Of a DNA stretch of 64,000 bases, positions 17,511 to 26,300 are shown in pieces. Both the position numbers and the translations under genes were made by a program. Below the pieces are notes generated by a model. The model was not told where the DNA came from. It saw only the letters and a program-made list of their open reading frames with translations, and searched no databases. The DNA is from UBA1443 sp964445745 (GTDB lineage: Bacteria > Omnitrophota > Omnitrophia > Omnitrophales > Aquincolibacteriaceae). How positions within the stretch are numbered: the stretch's first letter is position 1; the number at the start of each line of letters is the position of its first letter. The stretch spans positions 19,517 to 83,516 of the forward strand of contig CAYULU010000002.1 in the NCBI GenBank assembly GCA_964445745.1. Direction: 5' to 3'.

Positions 17511-18476
17511 TTAGACAATTCCCGCCCTCATAAGATCCTGAACATCTAACAACCCAATGACCCGCATTTTTTGATCCACCACGGGGATTTCGTCAATCCT
17601 GAGAGTTTCGAGAACGTGAAATGCCTCTTCGGCAAGCTTATCCCCTCCGATCACACGGGGATTTAAGGTCGCCACTGTTTCGATGGGACGGCTCAAAATC
17701 GATTCACCGTGCTGGCGCAGGTGACGTCTTAAATCACCATCCGTAAAAATCCCTATCAGCTGACCCTTGCGATTCACAATTGTACAACTTCCCGCACGCG
17801 CCGATGTAATCTTGATCAACACTTGCCTGACGGATGTTCCGGTCTTGACCACGGGATTCGACTTGCCCGTACGCATAAGATCTTTCACCCGAAGCAAGCG
17901 TCTTCCAAGACTGCCACCGGGATGAAGCTCCGCAAAATCTTCACTTCGAAATTTTTTTATTTTAAGCAGGGTCAGCGCAAGCGCATCTCCCATCGCAAGA
18001 GAGGCTGTGGTCGATGCGGAAGGAGCAAGATTGAGGGGGCAAGCTTCGCGAGTGACCCCCAGATCCAGCACGACTTCAGCGTATTTTGCCAACGTTGATT
18101 TCGGGACACTGGTCATGGCGATGAGCGGCACGCCTTTTTTCTTAAGTATTGGCATCAGCCTTACAATTTCTTCGGTTTCCCCGCTTTGAGAAATCGCGAT
18201 AATCAAATCTCGGGACGTGACCATCCCGAGGTCACCGTGAACGGCCTCTGCCGGATGAAGGTAAAGGCTCGGCGTCCCCGTCGATGCCAGGGTCGCTGCA
18301 AGTTTCCTGGCAATAAAGCCGGGCTTTCCCATCCCGCTCAGAATAATCCGGCCTTGGCAATGGGCCATCATCAGTACAGCTTTTTCAAAATTTTTACCGA
18401 CCTTCCCGCGAAGCCGGGTCAGGGCTTTTGCCTCGATATCAATAATCTCCTTGCCGATGTTCTGAAGATTTTTCAT
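17511..18476 (-). CDS. kdsD: D-arabinose-5-phosphate isomerase
   Basis: Converts ribulose-5-P to arabinose-5-P, the first step to Kdo. 321 residues: a SIS domain (about 35-165; LSGMGKPGFIARKLAATLAS, AISQSGETEEIV, the catalytic region ACPLNLAPSASTTASLAMGD, LHPGGSLGRRLL) followed by two CBS domains (about 200-321; SCTIVNRKGQLIGIFTDGDL, EIPVVDQKMRVIGLLDVQDL). Its start overlaps the kdsA stop as ATGA; kdsA, kdsD and kdsB therefore supply the whole Kdo pathway within 5 kb, apart from a KdsC phosphatase, which I do not see. Confidence 0.95.
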   Translation of the reverse strand: MKNLQNIGKEIIDIEAKALTRLRGKVGKNFEKAVLMMAHCQGRIILSGMGKPGFIARKLAATLASTGTPSLYLHPAEAVHGDLGMVTSRDLIIAISQSGETEEIVRLMPILKKKGVPLIAMTSVPKSTLAKYAEVVLDLGVTREACPLNLAPSASTTASLAMGDALALTLLKIKKFRSEDFAELHPGGSLGRRLLRVKDLMRTGKSNPVVKTGTSVRQVLIKITSARAGSCTIVNRKGQLIGIFTDGDLRRHLRQHGESILSRPIETVATLNPRVIGGDKLAEEAFHVLETLRIDEIPVVDQKMRVIGLLDVQDLMRAGIV

Positions 18477-19306
18477 GATATCATTCCTCCCGCGGCAACA
18501 ACTTTCTTTAGCGCTACCAATTGTTGTAAAATTGGCCCCAGTTTTTTTAGCGCAAGGGCATTAGCACCATCCGACAGGGCCTGGGACGGATTCTCGTGAA
18601 CTTCCATAAAAACAGCATCAGCGCCTGATACAACCGCGCAACGCGAAAGCGTCGGGATAAATTGAGGTGCACCGCCCGCCGAGTTCCCCTGTCCCCCCGG
18701 AATTTGGACCGAGTGAGTGGCATCAAAGACGACCGGATAATTAAACGAACGCATAACCGGAATTCCTCGAAAATCGCTCACAAGGTTGTTGTACCCGAAA
18801 CTGGAACCACGATCCGTTAGAAGAATTTTTTTTGTGCCGCACTCTTCAAGCTTGTGCACAATATTTTTAACTTCCCAGGGAGAAAGAAACTGCCCCTTCT
18901 TCACGTTCACGATTTTTCCGGTTCTGGCAGCTGCAACCAGAAGGTCGGTTTGGCGACACAAAAACGCCGGAATCTGGAGGATATCCGCAACTTCTGCGGC
19001 CGGCTCTGCCTGCTCGGGAGTATGGATATCCGTCAGTACCGGAACTCCCAGATCTTTTTTGATCCTCGCAAGTATCTTGAGCCCTTCCTGCATGCCCGGC
19101 CCGCGATACGAACGGATGGAGGAACGATTGGCTTTATCATAACTCGCCTTAAAAACATACGGGAGGTTAAGCTGCGCCGTCATCTTCTGAATGGCCCTCG
19201 CAAGCTTAAAAGCCCCTTGCGCGCTTTCGATAACGCAAGGGCCGCTAATCAGAACCAGCTGTTGGGGGTTGCCAAAAACAATTTTGCCTAAACTGACTTT
19301 ATTCAT
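18473..19306 (-). CDS. kdsA: 3-deoxy-8-phosphooctulonate synthase
   Basis: Condenses PEP and arabinose-5-P to Kdo-8-phosphate. 277 residues, TIM barrel. LISGPCVIESAQGAFKLA carries the substrate/metal Cys seen in metal-dependent KdsA; KASYDKANRSSIRSYRGPG, VLTDIHTPEQ, QIPAFLCRQTDLLVAA and FDATHSVQIPGG are family signatures. It overlaps the pyrG stop by 8 bases and the kdsD start by 4, so the three are translated together. No kdsC phosphatase is adjacent. Confidence 0.96.
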   Translation of the reverse strand: MNKVSLGKIVFGNPQQLVLISGPCVIESAQGAFKLARAIQKMTAQLNLPYVFKASYDKANRSSIRSYRGPGMQEGLKILARIKKDLGVPVLTDIHTPEQAEPAAEVADILQIPAFLCRQTDLLVAAARTGKIVNVKKGQFLSPWEVKNIVHKLEECGTKKILLTDRGSSFGYNNLVSDFRGIPVMRSFNYPVVFDATHSVQIPGGQGNSAGGAPQFIPTLSRCAVVSGADAVFMEVHENPSQALSDGANALALKKLGPILQQLVALKKVVAAGGMIS

Positions 19307-20978
19307 GGATAATCATTTTCTCCTCGCTGTCCGGACGGGTTGCAACGGGTTCAAGAGCTGATTTAGGAAAATTGGCTTTTTGATATTCCAAGGCACTTGC
19401 GATAAATTCACGAAAGAGCGGATGCGCACGGTCAGGCTTCGATTTAAACTCCGGATGAAACTGGCAAGCTAAAAACCATGGATGGTTCTCAATTTCGACC
19501 ATTTCAATCAGTTTTCCGCTCGGCGAAACTCCCGAGAATTTAACGCCGGCTTTTTGAAATTTTTCGCGGTAAGCGTTATTAAATTCATAACGGTGGCGGT
19601 GCCGTTCCGAAATTTGCTCGGTCTTATAGGCCTTCCAGGCCTTGGTGTCTTTTTTGACTTCGCAAGGATAAGCCCCCAACCTCATGGTGCCCCCAAGGTC
19701 TTTCACCTTCTCCTGTTCTTCAAGCAAACTGATCACCGGGAACGGAGTCTTCTTGTTAAACTCGGTCGAATTAGCACCTTTCATATTGAGCACATTCCTC
19801 GCAAACTCCATCACAGCGCATTGCATACCGAGACAAATGCCGAAGAAAGGGATTTTTTTCTCCCGGGCAAACTGGATTGCCAGCAGCTTCCCTTCAATTC
19901 CTCTAACACCAAATCCGCCAGGGACAAGAATGCCCGCCACCCCTTTCAAGGCCTGAAGCGAATGCGCCGTCTCAAGTTTTTCGGAATTAATCCTTTTGAT
20001 AATGACCTGGCTGTCGTTGGCAATACCGCCGTGCTTTAGCGATTCATAAATGGATTTATAAGCATCCTGAAGTTCAGTGTACTTCCCAACAACCGCTACT
20101 TTCACCGAGAAACGGGGTCGAAGCGCAATATCCACCACATCTTTTTTCCAGGCATGGAGACTTCCCGCCTTATATTCAATCCTGAGCTTCTGACAAATGA
20201 CCTTGTCAATGCCTTGTTCCTTAAACGCAAGAGGAACTTCGTAAATGGAAGAAACGTCACGCGCTTCAATCACCGATTCAATGTCCACGTTACAAAATAG
20301 CGCAATTTTCGCTTTGATTGACTGCTCAATTTTTTTTTCGGTCCGGCAGAGGAGAATATCAGGCTGAATACCGATTTCACGCAACGTGCCGACCGAATGC
20401 TGGGTGGGCTTCGTTTTGAGTTCCCCCGCAGCCTTGATGAAAGGGACAAGGGTGAGATGGATAAAAAGTGAATTTTCACGCCCCACTTCATGCCGAAACT
20501 GGCGAATGGATTCAAGGAAAGGGAGCGATTCGATGTCGCCTACCGTTCCCCCGATTTCGGTGATGACCACATCATAACGTTTTCCTTTCGACACATCCCG
20601 AATACCATCCTTGATAGTGTCCGTGATGTGCGGTACCACCTGGACCGTTCCGCCAAGATAATCACCCCTGCGCTCTTTCATGATGACTTTGTAGTAAACC
20701 TGGCCGCTCGTAAGATTATTTTCCCGTCCATAAGTACTGTGGGTGTAACGTTCATAATGTCCCAGATCAAGATCCGTCTCCGCACCATCATCGGTCACAT
20801 ACACTTCCCCATGTTGATAGGGGTTCATCGTCCCGGGATCCACATTAAGATAAGGATCGAGCTTCTGGATGGCGACTTTTAATCCTTTCGCTTCCAGAAT
20901 TTTTGCGATGGATGCGGCCGCAATTCCCTTACCGAGTGACGAAACGACACCACCTGTCACAAAAATATGCTTGGGCAT
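19299..20978 (-). CDS. pyrG: CTP synthase
   Basis: Aminates UTP to CTP with glutamine; CTP is the cosubstrate of KdsB, which fits its place in this Kdo cluster. 559 residues. The synthetase domain has VTGGVVSSLGKGIAAASI and GAETDLDLGHYER; the C-terminal class I glutaminase has PFFGICLGMQCAVMEFARN with the nucleophilic Cys, and CQFHPEFKSKP with the catalytic His/Glu. RBS AAAGGAAG seven bases before ATG 20978. It follows kdsB by 87 bases and overlaps kdsA. Confidence 0.97.
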   Translation of the reverse strand: MPKHIFVTGGVVSSLGKGIAAASIAKILEAKGLKVAIQKLDPYLNVDPGTMNPYQHGEVYVTDDGAETDLDLGHYERYTHSTYGRENNLTSGQVYYKVIMKERRGDYLGGTVQVVPHITDTIKDGIRDVSKGKRYDVVITEIGGTVGDIESLPFLESIRQFRHEVGRENSLFIHLTLVPFIKAAGELKTKPTQHSVGTLREIGIQPDILLCRTEKKIEQSIKAKIALFCNVDIESVIEARDVSSIYEVPLAFKEQGIDKVICQKLRIEYKAGSLHAWKKDVVDIALRPRFSVKVAVVGKYTELQDAYKSIYESLKHGGIANDSQVIIKRINSEKLETAHSLQALKGVAGILVPGGFGVRGIEGKLLAIQFAREKKIPFFGICLGMQCAVMEFARNVLNMKGANSTEFNKKTPFPVISLLEEQEKVKDLGGTMRLGAYPCEVKKDTKAWKAYKTEQISERHRHRYEFNNAYREKFQKAGVKFSGVSPSGKLIEMVEIENHPWFLACQFHPEFKSKPDRAHPLFREFIASALEYQKANFPKSALEPVATRPDSEEKMIIHE

Positions 20979-21065
20979 GACAACTTCCTTTTTCTCTTTC
21001 TTCCCCTGCTATTCTAAAAATAAATATTTCAAATTTATTTTCTTCTATGTTTGGGAAATTCGGGC

Positions 21066-21809
21066 TTATTTCGGACTTCGAGCTTGCGCGAGCCGTCGTT
21101 CAACTTCGCGCAGGTCTTCTTCCGTATCCACGCTGATAAAATCGAAATCCGTTTCAATGACACGAATCATTCGTCCCCTCTCAAGAACCCTGAGCTGCTC
21201 AAGCTTTTCGGTCATTTCAAGGACCCCGGGGTTCCACTTAACAAACTCCAGAAGAAATTCTCGCCGGTATCCGTAGACACCAAGGTGCTTCAAAAAACTA
21301 AAACTGCGATCCTGCTCCCCCTGAGCGTACGGCACGGGAGACCGCGTAAAATAGAGGGCGCTTCCGCCCTCGTCACAAACCACTTTCACCACATTCGGAT
21401 TCACGAATGCATCCCGGTCAGTCATGCGAAGGGCCAAGGTTAGCATTTCGGGAGCACGGGAAATCCGGAAAAGGTTTACCATCTCATCCAGCGCCTGTGG
21501 AGACACCAGCGGCTGATCCCCCTGGATATTGATAACGACTTCATGGTCAAGTTGTTGCATAACTTCCGCAATCCGCGACGTACCATTAGGATGATCCCGC
21601 CGGGTCATGACTGCTTGTCCGCCAAAACCTCTCACGCAGTCTGCAATTCTCTCATCGTCACAGGCAACAATCACCCGCTCAAGGTTTTGAGCCTTCCCGG
21701 CGTTTTCCCAAACATGCTGGATCATGGGTTTCCCGGCAATCTCGCGAAGGATTTTTTCCGGAAGCCGCGTCGAGCCAAGCCGGGCAGGAATCACGCCAAG
21801 GGCTTTCAT
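21066..21809 (-). CDS. kdsB: CMP-Kdo synthetase
   Basis: Activates Kdo as CMP-Kdo for transfer to lipid A. The true start is the ATG at 21809, giving MKALGVIPARLGSTRLPEK, the standard N-terminus; the frame extends 44 codons upstream but that part reads through the palindromic repeat and is not coding. 247 residues. MIQHVWENA, VVINIQGDQPLVSPQALDE (metal-binding Asp) and HLGVYGYRREFL are family motifs. RBS AAGGGTG is four bases upstream. Its leader carries nested intergenic repeats. Confidence 0.96.
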   Translation of the reverse strand: MKALGVIPARLGSTRLPEKILREIAGKPMIQHVWENAGKAQNLERVIVACDDERIADCVRGFGGQAVMTRRDHPNGTSRIAEVMQQLDHEVVINIQGDQPLVSPQALDEMVNLFRISRAPEMLTLALRMTDRDAFVNPNVVKVVCDEGGSALYFTRSPVPYAQGEQDRSFSFLKHLGVYGYRREFLLEFVKWNPGVLEMTEKLEQLRVLERGRMIRVIETDFDFISVDTEEDLREVERRLAQARSPK

Positions 21810-21819
21810 AAACACCCTT

Positions 21820-22016
21820 GAAAATCCAAAGCAAATCCAAATGACCCAATCCCAAAATTCAAAAACTTTTGTTTGATGCATTGGGACATTAGAAGCGGTT
21901 TCATAAGTTCCTTTTGCATTTTTCAACCCCTTGAGAAACAACGGGTTGAAAATACTTGTGAAACCGCCTCTAGTGTTTTGATCATGTTTCGTGTTTCGTG
22001 TTTCAAGCTTCGGATT
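21820..22016. repeat. degenerate CGAAAC-type intergenic repeat, interrupted
   Basis: Left part: CAAATCCAAATGACCCAATC and an inverted pair AATGACCCAAT (21840-21850) / ATTGGGACATT (21880-21890, one mismatch). Right part: TGTTTCGTGTTTCGTGTTTC (about 21985-22004). The two parts are separated by the 83-bp palindrome at 21890-21972. Similar units occur at 17411-17506. Confidence 0.45.
21890..21972. repeat. palindromic intergenic repeat, copy A
   Basis: 83 bp. The outer arms TAGAAGCGGTTTCATAAG and CTTGTGAAACCGCCTCTA are inverted copies of each other with two mismatches; an inner arm pair (TTTTCAACCC / GGGTTGAAAA) encloses TTGAGAAACAAC, so the whole element can fold into one long hairpin. Copies B (63419-63500) and C (39431-39511, reverse orientation) are closely similar. 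It lies 81 bases upstream of the kdsB start. No transposase is present; it resembles a REP element or a very small MITE. Confidence 0.8.
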
Positions 22017-22023
22017 TGTTGTC

Positions 22024-23034
22024 TCATGACTTCTTAACGGCTTCCTTCAGCTCTTCCGGACTTGCGGTCGCCGTCCCGAGTTTGCCGACCACAATTCCCG
22101 CCGCGATATTCGCGATCTTCGCAGCTTCCTTCATTTTTGCACCCGCAGCAAGAGCCAGTGCCAGAACCCCGATCACGGTATCGCCCGCGCCGGAGACATC
22201 ATAAACTTCACGGGCTGACGTAGGGACACGCGTAATCTCCCCCCCTTTTTCAAAAAGCGCCATTCCGTCTTCGCCCAGTGTGATCAAAACAGAATTGAGC
22301 CGCAATTTTTTCATAAGACCCCATCCTACCTGTTCAAGGGCCGGGGTTTTCTGATGGGATCGAACCGTCCGCTCATACCCTCCGTAAGCCTCTTTGCGGT
22401 TGGGTGTTATGCAGGTCACTCCCGAATAATAGCTAAAATGTTTTTCCTTGGGATCAACGATAACGGGCTTTTTATTTTTCCGGGCCATCCTGACCACTTC
22501 ACGCAAAAGAAAAGGTTGCATGACCCCCTTCCCGTAATCTTCCAGAATGATGACATCGATCATTTTGATTTTTTGCTGAACAAATTTGAGAATTCTCAGA
22601 AGGTCAGCACGGGAAATATCTTCTGCTTTTTCACGGTCAAAGCGTACCATTTGCTGGGAATGCGCAATCACCCGCGTTTTAACTGTGGTGGGACGTGCGG
22701 GGTCATAGATAATACCCCCGGTCTCAATCCCCTGTTGGCGCATCGTTTTAAGGAGCATCCGCCCGTAAATGTCACGCCCCACGACGCCACAGGGATAGGC
22801 CGAACCCGAAAGGGAACGGATGTTGTGTGCCACATTCAAAGAACCGCCGGGCATATACGATTCACGCTGGACTTCAACCACCGGGACGGGTGCTTCGGGG
22901 GAGATTCGGGAGACATTGCCCCAAATAAACTGATCGAGGATAAAATCACCGATCACGAGGATATGAGCTGTCCTGAATCCGCTGATGATATCTAAAAACC
23001 GCTTTTTTTCAGCTGTCGAAAGAGTGTTATTCAC
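22024..23034 (-). CDS. rfaE1: heptose-7-phosphate kinase (RfaE/HldE kinase domain)
   Basis: Phosphorylates D-glycero-manno-heptose-7-phosphate in ADP-heptose synthesis, feeding the heptosyltransferases at 39.7-46 kb. 336 residues, PfkB fold: HILVIGDFILDQFIWGNVSR, EAPVPVVEVQRESYMPGGSL, GPNRK-like ITPNRKEA, and DVSGAGDTVIGVLALAL with the catalytic Asp. The adenylyltransferase domain of full HldE is absent, so a separate RfaE2 is expected elsewhere. The start is GTG at 23034; the nearby ATG at 23036 is out of frame. Confidence 0.92.
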   Translation of the reverse strand: MNNTLSTAEKKRFLDIISGFRTAHILVIGDFILDQFIWGNVSRISPEAPVPVVEVQRESYMPGGSLNVAHNIRSLSGSAYPCGVVGRDIYGRMLLKTMRQQGIETGGIIYDPARPTTVKTRVIAHSQQMVRFDREKAEDISRADLLRILKFVQQKIKMIDVIILEDYGKGVMQPFLLREVVRMARKNKKPVIVDPKEKHFSYYSGVTCITPNRKEAYGGYERTVRSHQKTPALEQVGWGLMKKLRLNSVLITLGEDGMALFEKGGEITRVPTSAREVYDVSGAGDTVIGVLALALAAGAKMKEAAKIANIAAGIVVGKLGTATASPEELKEAVKKS

Positions 23035-23331
23035 ACATGCCCTATAAAATCAGAACCCGGTGTTCCACGTTCATTTTGAGGAACTAAACACCGGGCAATG
23101 GTTGGGTGTTTCCTGATTCTGGGAAGGGCATATATTAACATCCTGCCCAAGAGGTGTCAATCGAAGGAAAAAACTTACAACTCCTTTAATTTAAAAGGGT
23201 TAGCCGTTATTTTAGGGCCGAGGGTGAGCTATTTTGCTGCGGATTCGTATCCATCAAAATATCAGGGACAAACAAAACCCAGCCAACTTGAAAAAATATT
23301 CCACCCCATGCTGAAAGATTTCCTCCGACAC
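23035..23331. other. intergenic region between the giant gene and rfaE1
   Basis: 297 bases without a gene. The only structure I see is a hairpin at 23056-23095: 9-bp arms CCCGGTGTT / AACACCGGG with an inner GTTCC / GGAAC pair. On the minus strand it is followed by TTCTGATTTT, so it could be a weak terminator for the giant gene or a leader element of rfaE1. Confidence 0.5.
23056..23095 (-). terminator. hairpin upstream of rfaE1, possible weak terminator
   Basis: Perfect 9-bp GC-rich stem (CCCGGTGTT / AACACCGGG) reading on the minus strand, followed by a loosely T-rich TTCTGATTTT. It is 237 bases past the stop of the giant frame and 22 bases before the GTG of rfaE1, so either termination or a translational leader role fits. 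Confidence 0.4.
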
Positions 23332-26300
23332 TCAAGCAGAAATAGCCGTTACGACATAGCTATTCATTAGGTGGTTCAAGAAGGCATGGAGTGCCGCCTG
23401 AAAACGACCGGCCTTGTCATATCGGAATCCGTTCATCACGGCGAGATCTCCGGGTTGCGATACAAGCTGTGCCAGAAAAAATCCATTTCCTCCTTCAAAT
23501 GCAAAATACTCTTTGACTCCTTTCGCGAGACGCGGATTTTTTTGTGCTAATCGCATTCTGAGTTTTCCAGCCGTGTCCGTCTCCTTGTCCGAAAAACCGA
23601 TCACCCTGACACCGGAACTCCTTGCGATCTCGGGAAGATCTTGGGAGATCCGGACTCCAAGGGTCTTTAAATCTTCGAGGAACTGGCTATGGCTCCCCTC
23701 CAGCATATCCGGAACGACCAGCCAAAGATTCTTTCTATTTATCGCCGCAAACACCATCAGCTGTCGAAGTTCACTGGAGGGCATTCCCTCAATTTGTCCT
23801 TTTTCAATTACAAATACTGCCGGCTTTTCTAGCTCGGCAATATTTTCTTGCGTACTAGAAGCGGAAGATGAAAAATGTTGTCCTGGTGTCTTGCCACCTG
23901 CGCCTCGTAGTTCACCGCCTCTTTCTGTAGTAGCATCATCCGATCTCGGTAGATCATCCTCTGGCTCCCGGTTACCCGTTAACGGATCCAAATACTCTTC
24001 CTCAAGAGCGCTTTCTGATGAACGTACGGGGGATTGCGACAAGCGACCCGAGAGCCAGTTGTACTCATCCGAACTGAGTTCTCGCCAGCTACCCGGAGCA
24101 AGATTCCCTAAAAGGATCGGACCAAAGGCGGTCCTTTGAAGCTCAAGAACCTGGTGACCCACCACTCGCAACATAGTTCGTACCTGATGAAACTTGCCTT
24201 CCGATATCACAATTTCGAGCCGAGTCAGAGGCCGTTTACCTTCCCAGAACCGTTCCAGGATTCTCAGCTCATTCGCGTGAACCAGATATTTTTTCCCTTC
24301 AGCCGAGATAATGACCCCCTGTTTGAGCCGATTGACCGAAGCTTCCGTCACATGCCCGCCAACCACTGCTTCATAGGTTTTCCGGACCTTATGATCAGGA
24401 TTGCGTTTTGGGTTAAGCAGTAACTGGTTCAGTTCGGCATTTCCTCCCACCAAAAGGAGCCCGCTGGTATCTTTATCAAGCCTCCCGAGAAAATGCCTGC
24501 CGTTCTTAACATCGGGAGGTAGCAAATCCCAGGCGATGGGCGTATGCGGTGCATTCGGTTCCTGTTTTTCTGTCGTGATAAAACCCACCGGTTTATTTAG
24601 AAGAAAATACTTTCCAGTCTCTTTGGGCTGCCGCAATTCAGAACGCAAGGGTTCAAATTTCGACAAAGCCTCAAGAACAACCTGAGGCGCCCAGAGATAG
24701 AGATCATTCGGCATCCATGTGGCAAGTTGGGAGGTATCATCAGGCACCCGCCCCGGGGCCTTGAAGGCCTGCTGACCTGCGATCCGGCTTATGGACTCCA
24801 GAAATTCCGAATGTTCCCGGGAGGAAACAAAAATGAGCTGATAAAAAAGGAGCAGGGTTCGATTGTCAGACTGACGGGTAAAGTCAAAATTACCTTGAGC
24901 GACGGTCGTCTCAAAAGCCTTTTTTTGAGCGTCCTCGTGGGAAAGAGGATTTTCTCCTGATCTTAATTCAACATATTTCGATACAAACCGCTGGAAGAGC
25001 CATCCCAAGGTATCCACTCGCTGGAGTCTTGCTTCCAACTGATCCAAATAGCCATTCATTCTCTGGGGCGAATCAGCTACCTGCCACTTATTCTCCGCAA
25101 TATCCCTGAGGCCGCGAAACAATTTGACCGTGCTAAGCAATTCAGGTTCCTGCAACCAGCGGAGCTGATTTAAACCGCGAACAACACTCAGAAAAATTTC
25201 CCTGTTATTTGAAGCCAGGGCATTCCGCAAGTTATTCAAGCGCCTTCGAATTTCCCTGTTTCGCAAAGAGACAATCTGACTCGTATCAAGAACCAAGCCG
25301 TACCGGGTATTCTGAAGGATCTGTCTCACCTCCCTTTCCCGGTCTGCCGATATGCCCTGAATTGCAAGATTATCAAATTCTGTTTCAAGGATACGCAAAA
25401 CAGATCGAGCTAGACTGCGCCACTGCGAAAAACTCTGATTACGATTCCTGAGATGATACTTTCCGGCTGAATATTCAACCCGTCTTGTTTGAAGAAAAAT
25501 TCCGATTCCTTGTTTTTCAATACGGCTTTCAGAGCGCGGTCCCTGCAAGTTCTTCGCATCCTCCAACCGCCCATCGGAGACAAACTCATGTACCTGGATT
25601 CTGGGGCTGACGAGACTCATCTGGGATCGAACTGGGGCATGGATCCACTGCATATACTCAGCTAATTCTCCCTCCCCATACTCAACAATTTTCGCACCCG
25701 GTTTATTCATCGTTGTTTCAAGCGTGCGGGCAAAGGAACGAATGTCATTCGTTCCTTTGCTAAAATAATAAACATAATCGGCCTTCTGGAAAAGCGGCTC
25801 AAAGTGTTCGCTGTTAAAATCACCCTGATGGAACTGGATGGATATTTTTCCCGGCAGCTCCTCTTGCTTGAACACTTCCAGAAGCCGCATACTTTCGTCA
25901 AAAATTTCGTCTTCAAATTCAATTCCGATCAACTCGACCTCCAGATCGGGATACCATAACTGGATCATCTTCGCTAAATAAAAAACAAGCTCTCCCTGTC
26001 CGTGTCCGGCATCCAGAATCACGGCGCGTTTACGCCCGCTAAGATCCATGGTTCTCAGGACATTGATGGCTGTATCTGGAGCTGACGGGAAATAAACTCC
26101 TTTCCTTGTGATAAGCCCCTTCATATTCCTACGATGAATCCCCGCCTTAGAAAAAAGTAAACTCATTTTTTCCTGCAGGTCGTTTTCTGAAAAAACAACT
26201 CCTTGGGAATCCCTTAATAGCGATCCTGCTGATTCCACCCTATCAGTGGCCCCTGGAACAAAACGTTTTTCTTCCTGGCCATTCTCCATGGAAGACTGCC

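Noticed and set aside
21010..21040. A/T hairpin after kdsB (AAATAAAT/ATTTATTT) as terminator
   Set aside because: Stem is only A/T pairs and pyrG, which follows at once, is likely co-transcribed.
21810..21941. Upstream extension of kdsB by 44 codons
   Set aside because: It translates the palindromic repeat; the standard KdsB N-terminus begins at 21809 with a RBS.
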